A stretch of 26,426 nt of DNA from Faecalimonas sp. (lineage in GTDB: Bacteria > Bacillota > Clostridia > Lachnospirales > Lachnospiraceae), in contig JAHHTN010000022.1 of NCBI GenBank assembly GCA_020024645.1, positions 1 to 26,426 of the forward strand, in the 5' to 3' direction. Below, in pieces: positions 9,101 through 15,504 of this stretch. A program made the translations under genes and the position numbers. The notes beneath the pieces are model-generated. The model saw only the letters and a program-made list of their open reading frames with translations. It had not been told where the DNA came from and did no database searches. Positions within the stretch are counted from its first letter, which is position 1, and the number at the start of each line of letters is the position of its first letter.

Positions 9101-9173
9101 TCATAAGGCGAAAAGTCACATGCAAAGTCATATGGAAGAGGAATTTGTACAATTAACATTAGATTTTGTATAA
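6144..9173 (+). CDS. Bifunctional DNA methyltransferase: N6-adenine MTase fused to circularly permuted C5-cytosine MTase
   Basis: This 1009-aa enzyme should methylate both strands of an asymmetric type IIS site. The N-terminal half is an adenine MTase: GSYYTD (33-38), SAM motif FEPCVGAGNF (66-75), catalytic NPPY (174-177) and a recognition region to about 540. The C-terminal half is a C5 MTase in permuted order: target-recognition remnant, then motif IX (RVLSVREAARFQAFP, ~695-709) and X (QVGNAVP, ~723), then motif I (DLFCGAGG, 751), motif IV PPC with catalytic Cys825, ENV (~862) and VIII (QKRKR, ~904). ATG 6144 follows AAAGGAG at 6132-6138. An internal ATG at 7779 near the domain junction follows GGAAGG and might give a free C5 domain. 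The facing endonuclease supports an Alw26I/Eco31I/Esp3I-type system, for which fused m6A/m5C methylases are known. Confidence 0.88.
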   Translation: MKETISKELWDTLRVTSRKIETGMDPLERKRTGSYYTDLKLTDVMMQELVSALNLNKKRICNYTFFEPCVGAGNFVFSYLKAVKPFVNQDEVLTLLGNIYVSDVNESALEKYKSSLQVFALECWNIILDDEYFNAHIGTGLLIDVTAEKLEYIPLNRVFDEKIVKKGFDIVATNPPYKNLKAEKGHYSKEEDYEIDKKKYSSISKIVSKTFKYATVGVLNLYKLFVEEIIDRYANEDAFVSLLIPSSILSDKTCERLRTHILCDSSLLSVKVISEGSGYIDAQQALCTMLISKGNQIDTVRITKDYCKNPNEIACVQLKDILNENTGNSIIAVSESEYETLRKLRTFPVVKDLPFIINSRGELDLTAGKKFITSTKTAYPLIRGRNIGFYNLIDSAESDSVLSEFVETTKKKKYIAKERIICQQIANMNKERRVTFAYIPAGYVLGNSCNFISVGTNDYGLDIFALLGLFNSKCINWLFKLTSSNNHVNNYEIDSFPVPINSNLLCKISHKVQELLQSNNEKLIEEIEELSMMAYGLSEQEGENKMDINKFVVAYLLAIRHILPNLSEDNANQILLGKLKIDAFLDGLDKFNVNVAKGITSKYISLNKGYLLNHTTFKLSDLDLEMIKSVPQGGSWKDIPMETVVKSKRLKRITETGGRTTLYGRIDYDKPSYTITTYFNRPGNGTYVHPIHERVLSVREAARFQAFPDNYYFFGNKTQLLKQVGNAVPTLLAYQIAREIKNKTGCSKSIDLFCGAGGMTAGFKAAGISSLLSNDIDESACTTLKINNPEIPVLCGDITAVETKDIIEKAALEGQADIICGGPPCQGFSMAGFRADDDPRNQLFREFAAIVKRVNPKVIVFENVEGLLSYQGGKTYREVHQLFSELGYNTEGRTLMANDYGVPQKRKRVIIICTRNDLGIMPGELFPSAITVEDERQVTARDTIVDLENVECSEIAQYIDCEESDILQFFKGKISYEEYVLKKTPAHKAKSHMQSHMEEEFVQLTLDFV

Positions 9174-9214
9174 AAAATAGCGGATAGTCAAATCTGGTCT
9201 ATCCGCTTAATTTT
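9172..9214. terminator. Bidirectional terminator between methyltransferase and endonuclease genes
   Basis: AGCGGATAG (9179-9187) and CTATCCGCT (9199-9207) are perfect 9-bp arms with an 11-nt loop, with A-rich sequence on the left and TTAATTTT on the right. It serves both convergent transcripts. Confidence 0.8.
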
Positions 9215-10622
9215 ATAAATTGCTGATGAGGCGATTTTCTATTGTTTCAATTAATCTTTTCACGAGTTTTTTGCCCTCGGAAATACTAATTCCATCTTCA
9301 ATCGAACGACAAATAGACTTAAGACTATCCTTTTCGCTTTTAGTCAAGTCATTATTGTTGTGGCGATTATCTTTTTCACTGTAGTCATAAACAGAATTTA
9401 TTGCAATGCGCTTATATCTGTCGGTTTCGTTTTGATTTCTGTCAGTATAATGACGAGGCTCTCTAGATATAATTTCACCTTTCTCATTGAACTTATATGA
9501 GAATTTAAAATACTCATAATTAGGTTCAAGATATGCCTTTGTTAAGAAATCTTCTCCATGTTCTGGGCATGAGTCAAGGATATTCAAAAGAATGTACATG
9601 AAATTCGCCATGTTTTGCTTGAGAGCATTTCTATAAGTTGTAGGCACTTTATCTTGATTGGTTTTATAGTTCGTACGAATATATTCCCAGATTAATTTAG
9701 ATTGCCATGACATAGGATATATTCCTGTCCTATTCTGAGTTTCAATAATGCTTTCAATATCTATTACTTGCAAACGATCTCTTTTTGATGAATTATCTCC
9801 ACCGGGCATAGGCTGAAGATAACGTGAATCATGTACAAAACCAAGAGATATAGGTCCGATATGGTCGGCAGATGTACCATCAAAGAAAGAACTGCCCATA
9901 AATTGATTTGCAGCATGAATATTTCCGTCACTCCAATATTCATAGGCTCGTCTATCTTTTGTGTATGATTTTAAGTTCTCTTTAGAACGACCTTTGTCCT
10001 GAGTGGCTCTACAGCAACGGTTGTATGTATGGAATCCATCATATCGATCTGGAAAGTTCGACATTGCTCCTGGACCTAAGCATTTTTTGTCGCCTTTTCG
10101 GCAAGCGTACTCTAACGCATCAATTATTTCATCTTTTGTTGAGCTGTTGGGTTCAAGGTCAAGATTACCTTTCTGGATAAGAAATTCTGAAATATCAACT
10201 TTTCTAACGCCTTGGGAGATTAACTCATCCCAAATATCAAAAATGTGATCACAGTCAGTAAAATTGCTGTTAAAGGTTTTGTTCAGTACTTTAAGAAAAT
10301 TAGCATTCGGATAATGATAATATAAAGACATTTCTTTTCCGCATATTTGACATACTTTCCACTTTGTTGGATGAATTTCTAACATTACATCAGCAAATAT
10401 TCCTGGATAAGGAGTATAATCTGATATTAATCCGAGATCGTGTGCTTTGTTGACACACCAATCTATTCTTTGTTTTCCGATCTCTGATTTGGCTGTTGCA
10501 ATCCATGCATAAGTGCCATCAGGCTTCTTTTTTATAGGCAACCCTTTGTAGTTGGGATGATTTATAATTTTTTTCATGTATTGTATAAATCTAGGATGCC
10601 ATATTTTTTCGTCTTGTGCCAT
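9213..10622 (-). CDS. Type IIS restriction endonuclease, Alw26I/Eco31I/Esp3I family (HNH)
   Basis: This 469-aa protein resembles the Alw26I/Eco31I/Esp3I endonucleases, which cut a few bases outside GTCTC-type sites. The HNH-like core is DH at 253-254 in SADHIGPISLGF, then RYLQPM, and DN at 276-277 in GGDNSSKRDRL, a beta-beta-alpha metal layout. A CxxC pair (VCQICGKE, near residue 92) and the CRKGDKKC stretch may bind zinc. The N-terminal ~230 residues probably recognise DNA. The gene follows the controller gene by 14 bp and faces the methyltransferase across a shared terminator, with GGAGG near the ATG. The family assignment is from remembered sequence character; the target sequence cannot be read from the protein. 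Confidence 0.8.
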   Translation of the reverse strand: MAQDEKIWHPRFIQYMKKIINHPNYKGLPIKKKPDGTYAWIATAKSEIGKQRIDWCVNKAHDLGLISDYTPYPGIFADVMLEIHPTKWKVCQICGKEMSLYYHYPNANFLKVLNKTFNSNFTDCDHIFDIWDELISQGVRKVDISEFLIQKGNLDLEPNSSTKDEIIDALEYACRKGDKKCLGPGAMSNFPDRYDGFHTYNRCCRATQDKGRSKENLKSYTKDRRAYEYWSDGNIHAANQFMGSSFFDGTSADHIGPISLGFVHDSRYLQPMPGGDNSSKRDRLQVIDIESIIETQNRTGIYPMSWQSKLIWEYIRTNYKTNQDKVPTTYRNALKQNMANFMYILLNILDSCPEHGEDFLTKAYLEPNYEYFKFSYKFNEKGEIISREPRHYTDRNQNETDRYKRIAINSVYDYSEKDNRHNNNDLTKSEKDSLKSICRSIEDGISISEGKKLVKRLIETIENRLISNL

Positions 10623-10636
10623 AATATACCTCCTGA

Positions 10637-10858
10637 CTAATTAATATTTTCGAAAAAATCGGATAATGAAATTCCAAGACCGTCTGTAATTTTTTTTATA
10701 TTGCAAATGGAAATATTTCTTCTTCCAGCTTCAACGGAAGAAAAATATGTTCTGTCCATTTCTATTTTTAAAGCGAACTTTTCTTGGCTTAATCCAGTTT
10801 CTATTCTTAACTCTTTAATTCTTTGTCCAAACTTCTTTAAAAAATCATTTTCGTTCAT
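10637..10858 (-). CDS. Restriction-modification controller (C) protein, XRE type
   Basis: A 73-aa one-domain HTH_3 protein. LSQEKFALKIEMDRTYFSSVE followed by AGRRNISI matches the controller proteins of type II systems, whose hallmark is DRTY-S-E-G-RN-S. C proteins activate, and at high level repress, their own promoter, delaying endonuclease until methylation is complete. The gene is directly upstream of the endonuclease gene on the same strand, the classic C-R order. GAGGTG lies upstream of the ATG, and a promoter with an inverted repeat overlapping the -35 is found at 10877-10904. Confidence 0.85.
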   Translation of the reverse strand: MNENDFLKKFGQRIKELRIETGLSQEKFALKIEMDRTYFSSVEAGRRNISICNIKKITDGLGISLSDFFENIN

Positions 10859-10876
10859 TTCATCACCTCGCTTTAT

Positions 10877-10904
10877 ATTATAAGAATTGTTGCATATTTA
10901 ACAA
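10877..10904 (-). promoter_or_regulatory. Promoter of the C-R operon with possible C-box
   Basis: Reading leftward, TTGTTA (10904-10899) and TATAAT (10882-10877) are 16 bp apart. TTGTT/AACAA arms with an 8-nt spacer occupy 10887-10891 and 10900-10904, overlapping the -35. Further upstream, GTTAC/GTTAAC and TAAC-AAA-GTTA repeats (about 10930-10947) could be additional sites for the controller. Confidence 0.55.
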
Positions 10905-10963
10905 CGGGAAATAAGTAACATATAATTGATAACTTTGTTACGTTAACTGGAACATTAAGTATA

Positions 10964-11010
10964 CAAAAAAAGCTGTCACCTTAACGGTTATTTCCGTTAA
11001 AGCAACAGCT
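10964..11010 (-). terminator. Strong rho-independent terminator of the ATPase gene
   Basis: AGCTGT (10971-10976) pairs with ACAGCT (11005-11010), and inside it TTAACGG (10981-10987) pairs with CCGTTAA (10994-11000). In the leftward direction the hairpin is followed by seven T. It isolates the AAA ATPase transcript from the C-R operon. Confidence 0.8.
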
Positions 11011-11090
11011 TATTAATTTGTAAAATTAATAGGATATCAAGGAATAGTATGGTGGATATGTGATTGTGAAGAAAAAATTGTTACCTATTT

Positions 11091-12407
11091 TTATTTTATC
11101 TCGTCTAACAATGCATGAAAATTAATTAAATTGTTTTCAGGAATGCCGGAGTATTTACCAAGCAAATATTGATTTCTTACATTATTCTTATCACTGATTT
11201 TGTTATTATAGTGTAAAATACATTGTATTTCTTTATCGTTGGATGATAGTTCGTTTATTACATAAATGCTATCTTTTGGTATATCCGATTCCATTAATAA
11301 AGTATTATGAGTAGTTAAAATTAATTGACCATTGATGTCATTATTTAATGAAGTAATTAAGCTTTTAACTAACAAATCATGAATACCGGTATCAAATTCA
11401 TCAATAATAGCAACTGAACCTTTTACTGCAACAAGCATAAAAGGGAGTTGCTGGATAATTGATTGTGTACCTGTAGATTCTAAGGAAAAATCGATATCAC
11501 GAATTTTACCAGCAATTTTTTTAGAAAGTATCAATGAATAATTAATTTCTTCATCTGCAATATTTTTTTTATAAAATGCTTTCTTTATATCTCGATTGGT
11601 AAGAGTAAAAAAATCAGTAAGCATTTTTTCAGTCTTATCTAAAATATCTTCATCAGAAACTGGAATAGAACCACTTTCGTATTCCCCAAGAATTTCCTTT
11701 GGAAGACCAATGATTCCACGTTCTTGACGGCTACCAAATTTAATTTTGCAAGAAATTCTTGAGATAAACTTCAAGAAATCATCGAAATTATCTGAAATTT
11801 GATTGCGAATAAATTTATCGGATTTATCGTTTACTTCGTGCAAAAGGATAGAAAGAAAAGAATGCTTTCCCCAAAATTTTAAACAGGATGTTTTAATTTC
11901 TGTGTAGGTATTTTTATCTAAAAATATTTTTTCGTTGATAGAGGATTTATTTTCAGAAATATCAAAATAAATGCCTCTTTTTTTTGTTAACATAAATTCA
12001 AGTTTTTCATGAATTATTTGAGTATTATTTGTTTCTAATAAATATCTTCCTCTTTTCCCGTTGATGTTAAAGCCAAATTCCAAAAGCATAGGTTCTTCTG
12101 AAGAAACGGTTTTGTTTTCTTTGATGATAGTTTCTATATCTTTATATCTGGAACGTAAATATTTTTTGAATTCTTCTTTGTTATTTAAACTGTTTTCGTC
12201 AGAAAGAAGCGATTCCATTAAATCTCTGACATCCATTGTTCTTAGAGTTTCAGACAAAGTAAAAAAAGCCGAAGCAATATTAGATTTTCCTATCCCATTT
12301 TCCCCATAAATAAGTATTAGTTTTTTGGGATTATTTCGTCTATCTAACATATTAAATTCAATATCACTAAATGATTTGAAGTTTTTGAGTTTTATATATT
12401 CAAACAT
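11091..12407 (-). CDS. AAA (AAA_15/AAA_21-type) ATPase, probable stand-alone defence protein
   Basis: A 438-aa ABC/SMC-like ATPase. It starts YIKLKNFKSF, has Walker A YGENGIGKSN near residues 35-44, an ABC-like signature SLESTGTQS (~310), Walker B VAIIDEFDTG (~335) and the switch histidine in TTHNTLL (~362). The ATG at 12407 is chosen because GGAGG lies eight bases upstream; the GTG at 12422 sits on that site. There is no TOPRIM domain (unlike OLD) and no HNH (PtuB) or RloB partner beside it. Such ATPases often act in phage defence as sensors or with toxic effectors. It is divergent from the CBASS operon and ends in its own terminator. Its activity is unknown. Confidence 0.7.
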   Translation of the reverse strand: MFEYIKLKNFKSFSDIEFNMLDRRNNPKKLILIYGENGIGKSNIASAFFTLSETLRTMDVRDLMESLLSDENSLNNKEEFKKYLRSRYKDIETIIKENKTVSSEEPMLLEFGFNINGKRGRYLLETNNTQIIHEKLEFMLTKKRGIYFDISENKSSINEKIFLDKNTYTEIKTSCLKFWGKHSFLSILLHEVNDKSDKFIRNQISDNFDDFLKFISRISCKIKFGSRQERGIIGLPKEILGEYESGSIPVSDEDILDKTEKMLTDFFTLTNRDIKKAFYKKNIADEEINYSLILSKKIAGKIRDIDFSLESTGTQSIIQQLPFMLVAVKGSVAIIDEFDTGIHDLLVKSLITSLNNDINGQLILTTHNTLLMESDIPKDSIYVINELSSNDKEIQCILHYNNKISDKNNVRNQYLLGKYSGIPENNLINFHALLDEIK

Positions 12408-12469
12408 AACGCTAACCTCCACGTTAACAATAGCATAAAAAAAAGCAAAAGTAAATATATTAAACCTAA

Positions 12470-12492
12470 TTACTCGTAAAAATTACGAGTAA
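12470..12492. promoter_or_regulatory. Perfect 23-bp palindrome, candidate operator between ATPase and CBASS
   Basis: TTACTCGTAA (12470-12479) and TTACGAGTAA (12483-12492) are perfect 10-bp arms around AAA. It ends 13 bp before the CBASS -35 in the divergent intergenic region, where a terminator would serve no gene. A dimeric repressor or activator site is likely. Confidence 0.6.
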
Positions 12493-12505
12493 ACAGCACT
12501 AATAG

Positions 12506-12534
12506 TTGAAAAAGGCTAAAAGATATGCTATACT
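12506..12534 (+). promoter_or_regulatory. Promoter of the CBASS operon
   Basis: TTGAAA (12506-12511) and TATACT (12529-12534) lie 17 bp apart. A second short palindrome, CAATCG/CGATTG (12546-12551, 12555-12560), covers the start of the transcript. AAAGGAGGAG precedes the first gene. Confidence 0.7.
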
Positions 12535-12584
12535 CATTTTATTAGCAATCGGAACGATTGAGTGCCAATGAAAGGAGGAGTTGA

Positions 12585-13736
12585 ATGGCAAAAAATAAAA
12601 AATTATCAACTAATAGAGGAAAGGAGCCTTCGCAATTAACTAAACTTATGCTTTGTGCCAATGCGGGAGGAAGATGTCAATTTGAAGGTTGTAATAAAAA
12701 ACTATTTGTGGATGGAGTTACTTTAAGTGAAGTTAATAATTCTAACATAGCACATATTGTTGCTTCATCACCAGATGGACCACGTGGCAATAAAGATTCT
12801 TATGAATTATCAAATAAGCTTGAAAATTTGATGTTAATGTGTCAAGAACACCATAAACTTATAGATGATAATCCTGAACAGTACACAGTTCAAAAGCTAA
12901 AAAACATGAAAAATCAGCAAGAACAAAAAATTGAATATATATTGGATGGTATGGATTATCCTAAGTCAGAAATAATAATTTTTGAAAGTCCAATTAAAAA
13001 TATAACAGATGTGAAGGTTAATTATAAACAGGCTGTTGAAGCAATTCGTTCTGAATGTAACAATCCGGCTTCAAGTCATGGAACAATCATAAGGGTACAG
13101 AATTTTGAAAATTATAGAAGCTCTAGCTATTGGACAAATATCGAAAGAGAATTAAAGTATCAAGTAGAGCATCAGATAGAATCAATTTATAGATATACAC
13201 ACGATTTACAGTTATCAATTTTTCCTATAGCACCGATACCTTTAATTATTAAGTTGGGAAATTTATTAGGAGATAAAAGGAAAATAGATATTTTTCAAAA
13301 AACAAGAATGCCTGATACATGGATATGGCAATCAAAGGAATTGACGAACGAGTTCAAAGTAGAAAAAATATCGTTAAAACAAGGTTGTGAAGTAGCATTA
13401 ATAGTATCTTTAACAGCAGAAATAGATATTTCAAGAATAACAAATGTCATTGATGTAGATACTATTTATATAATTAAAGCAGAACGAACAGGTGTAGATT
13501 GCATTAGAAGTATGCTAGACTTGAAAGCTTTTTGGCAGAAATATCAGGCTCTCTGTGATCAAATCAAAAATGTAGATGGATGTTTGGAAATTAAGTTATT
13601 TCCGGCTGTTCCTGTTTCAGCAGCTTTTGAAATTGGAAGAAGGTATATGCCTGAAGCGTTTCCTAAAATATATATTTTTGATGAATGCGATGGCTTTTTT
13701 GAAACTATAACGATTGGAGGAAAATGTGATGAATGA
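12585..13736 (+). CDS. cap5: CBASS effector: HNH nuclease fused to SAVED domain (Cap5-like)
   Basis: The 383-aa protein has an N-terminal HNH nuclease and a C-terminal SAVED domain. In the HNH part C31 and C36 form a knuckle, H57 lies in NIAHIVASS, and NLMLMCQEHHKLID (81-94) carries the N, C86 and H89/H90. The C-terminal half ends in IKLFPAVPVSAAFEIGRRY, typical of SAVED domains, which bind cyclic oligonucleotides made by a CD-NTase. Ligand binding is known to drive assembly and non-specific DNA cutting in the Cap5 family, killing the infected cell. The stop overlaps the CD-NTase start by eight bases. No transmembrane segment is present. Confidence 0.87.
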   Translation: MAKNKKLSTNRGKEPSQLTKLMLCANAGGRCQFEGCNKKLFVDGVTLSEVNNSNIAHIVASSPDGPRGNKDSYELSNKLENLMLMCQEHHKLIDDNPEQYTVQKLKNMKNQQEQKIEYILDGMDYPKSEIIIFESPIKNITDVKVNYKQAVEAIRSECNNPASSHGTIIRVQNFENYRSSSYWTNIERELKYQVEHQIESIYRYTHDLQLSIFPIAPIPLIIKLGNLLGDKRKIDIFQKTRMPDTWIWQSKELTNEFKVEKISLKQGCEVALIVSLTAEIDISRITNVIDVDTIYIIKAERTGVDCIRSMLDLKAFWQKYQALCDQIKNVDGCLEIKLFPAVPVSAAFEIGRRYMPEAFPKIYIFDECDGFFETITIGGKCDE

Positions 13737-14874
13737 GAAAGAACAACAATTGAATTTGATTTTAACTAAGATTGTGAAAGAAATTAGTATAACCGCAACT
13801 ATGTTAGATAAAGCTACAAAAAGTTATGAAGCTGTCGGAACATGGCTTGGTGATGGAATCGAATATGATGTACGTATTACTCCACAAGGTTCAATGAATT
13901 TAGGAACTACTAACAAACCTGTTTCCGATAAAGATGATTATGACATAGATTTAGTTTGCTTATTAGAAAATGGACAAAAACTAGAGGCAAAAGTAATTAA
14001 AAACATTGTGGGTAATAGGTTAAAAGAAAATAAAATTTATATTAAAAAAATTACAGAGGAGGGGGAAGGTAAACGTTGTTGGAAAATGCAATATGATGAA
14101 TTTCATATGGACATTCTTCCGTGTGTTCCGAAATCAAATTATATAGAGCCGTATTTAACGGATATTCGTTTAACACATAAGATATCAGCATATTGTTATG
14201 AGGATCGATACAGTAACCCGTATGGATATCGAAAATGGTTTGAATCACGTATGGCAGATGTTTTAAAAGAAGAGAAAAGAGCATTTGCGGCTGAAAATAA
14301 ATTAGAAATTGAAAATGTTCCTACATACAGGGTTAAAACACCGTTGCAAATGGCAATTCAGCTCTTGAAAAGGCATCGAGACATCTGTTTTAAAAATAAT
14401 GACGATAATGCACCAATTTCTATAATCATAACTACCCTAGCGGCGAAAGCATATAACGGAGAAAAAAATGTTTATGAAGCTTTATGCACCATATTAAATC
14501 ATATGCATGAATATATTGAGATAAAGGATGGAGTCTATTGGGTTAAAAATCCTGTGATGGAAGAGGAAAATTTTGCTGATAAGTGGGAATTATATCCGAA
14601 AAGAAAAGACGATTTTTACAAATGGTTATGCAAAGCAAAAGAAGATCTTATCAGCAATCCATTAGCTGCGGTAGGTATTGATTCGCTTGGCAAAATATTT
14701 AAAGAATCACTAGGTGAAGCTCCGGTTAGTAGAGCTTTTCGTAGTTATGCCGATGATATGTTAAGTGCAAGAAAAAAAGGAACGCTGTATTCGGTTGGCT
14801 TAACAAGCGGATTAACAACAAAAGTAACATCTAAAGCAACACAAGTGAAAGGACATACCTTCTTTGGCAAATAA
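13729..14874 (+). CDS. CD-NTase, cyclic oligonucleotide synthase of CBASS
   Basis: A 381-aa cGAS/DncV-like nucleotidyltransferase. The motif G54-S55 is followed by DYDIDLV with metal ligands D72 and D74, and D128 in FHMDILP is the likely third carboxylate; a helical C-terminal part follows. It should make the second messenger that activates Cap5. ATG 13729 has GGAGG eight bases upstream and overlaps the Cap5 stop; an earlier TTG at 13714 does not. The last residues, GHTFFGK, look like the flexible C-terminal tail used for E2-dependent conjugation in type II systems. The clade and the product cannot be assigned by eye. Confidence 0.87.
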   Translation: MNEKEQQLNLILTKIVKEISITATMLDKATKSYEAVGTWLGDGIEYDVRITPQGSMNLGTTNKPVSDKDDYDIDLVCLLENGQKLEAKVIKNIVGNRLKENKIYIKKITEEGEGKRCWKMQYDEFHMDILPCVPKSNYIEPYLTDIRLTHKISAYCYEDRYSNPYGYRKWFESRMADVLKEEKRAFAAENKLEIENVPTYRVKTPLQMAIQLLKRHRDICFKNNDDNAPISIIITTLAAKAYNGEKNVYEALCTILNHMHEYIEIKDGVYWVKNPVMEEENFADKWELYPKRKDDFYKWLCKAKEDLISNPLAAVGIDSLGKIFKESLGEAPVSRAFRSYADDMLSARKKGTLYSVGLTSGLTTKVTSKATQVKGHTFFGK

Positions 14875-15286
14875 GTATTATAGGAACAATAAATTAACTT
14901 TATCCGTACAAGGATTATTATTGAAATCTAAGTATCCCGAATCAAAAATATTTGTTAAGAATAATCGATTGATTTGGCATGGAGAAATTAAACCAACAGC
15001 ATTATCTCGTCTTTATAAGATTAAGATAATATGTGAAAGAGGAAATAAACCCAAAGTATTTTTGTATGGAAACCATATTGAAGGGATAGAAAGAACGGAT
15101 TTCCCTCATAAGTATCATAAAGATGAAAGAAAACAAGAAGTGCAATTATGTCTAAATATGCCTTATGAGTTTAATTATTCTCTTCGTATAATTGATACGA
15201 TAATTCCTTGGACTCAGGAATGGTTGTACTTTTATGAAATTTGGTTATTAACAGGTGAATGGCGTGGAGGTGGACATACTCCTTAA
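14864..15286 (+). CDS. Stand-alone E2-like protein of type II-short CBASS
   Basis: A 140-aa protein matching the E2-like half of bacterial Cap2. The C-terminal block DTIIPWTQEWLYFYEIW (111-127) followed by TGEWRGGG (130-137) is the characteristic tail, and C96 in QLCLNMP is the probable thioester cysteine. PHKYH (81-85) precedes it, as in the family. There is no E1 or JAB (Cap3) gene next to it, which defines the short form; E2 then conjugates or primes the CD-NTase tail. It starts at TTG 14864, overlapping the CD-NTase stop by 11 bases, with AAAGGA upstream; no ATG is usable before residue 99. Confidence 0.75.
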   Translation: MANKYYRNNKLTLSVQGLLLKSKYPESKIFVKNNRLIWHGEIKPTALSRLYKIKIICERGNKPKVFLYGNHIEGIERTDFPHKYHKDERKQEVQLCLNMPYEFNYSLRIIDTIIPWTQEWLYFYEIWLLTGEWRGGGHTP

Positions 15287-15299
15287 TAAAATTTTTGAT

Positions 15300-15340
15300 A
15301 AATAGTTCTACTATGACAAAAAATTGTAGAAATACTATTT
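15300..15340 (+). terminator. Hairpin ending the CBASS operon
   Basis: AAATAGT (15300-15306) pairs with ACTATTT (15334-15340), and CTAC (15308-15311) with GTAG (15326-15329), 13 bases after the last stop codon. The T-run is weak (TTTATTC). Confidence 0.45.
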
Positions 15341-15452
15341 ATTCTTGATATTCAGTAAGGAATGCATTTTATAAACATAACTGCCAAATAGCGAGAACTT
15401 TGATGTTGTCAGTTATGAAAATGGAGGAACCTTCAAGAATTTGGGTTAAATA

Positions 15453-15504
15453 AAAATAAGCTCAGCGGCTGATGTTTAAATACATAGCTGTCTGAGCTTA
15501 TTTT
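15453..15504. terminator. Bidirectional terminator at the right end of the defence cargo
   Basis: AAAATAAGCTCAG (15453-15465) and CTGAGCTTATTTT (15492-15504) are perfect 13-bp arms, with A and T tracts on both sides. It terminates the leftward ImmA transcript and any read-through from CBASS. Confidence 0.8.

Noticed and set aside
11091..12407. OLD-family nuclease
   Set aside because: No C-terminal TOPRIM motif is visible and the protein ends about 70 residues after the switch histidine.
12470..12492. Terminator
   Set aside because: It lies between divergent genes where no transcript ends, so an operator is more likely.
11091..13736. A Septu-like pair (ATPase plus HNH protein)
   Set aside because: The genes are divergent, and the HNH protein has a clear SAVED domain and overlaps a CD-NTase gene, so it belongs to CBASS.
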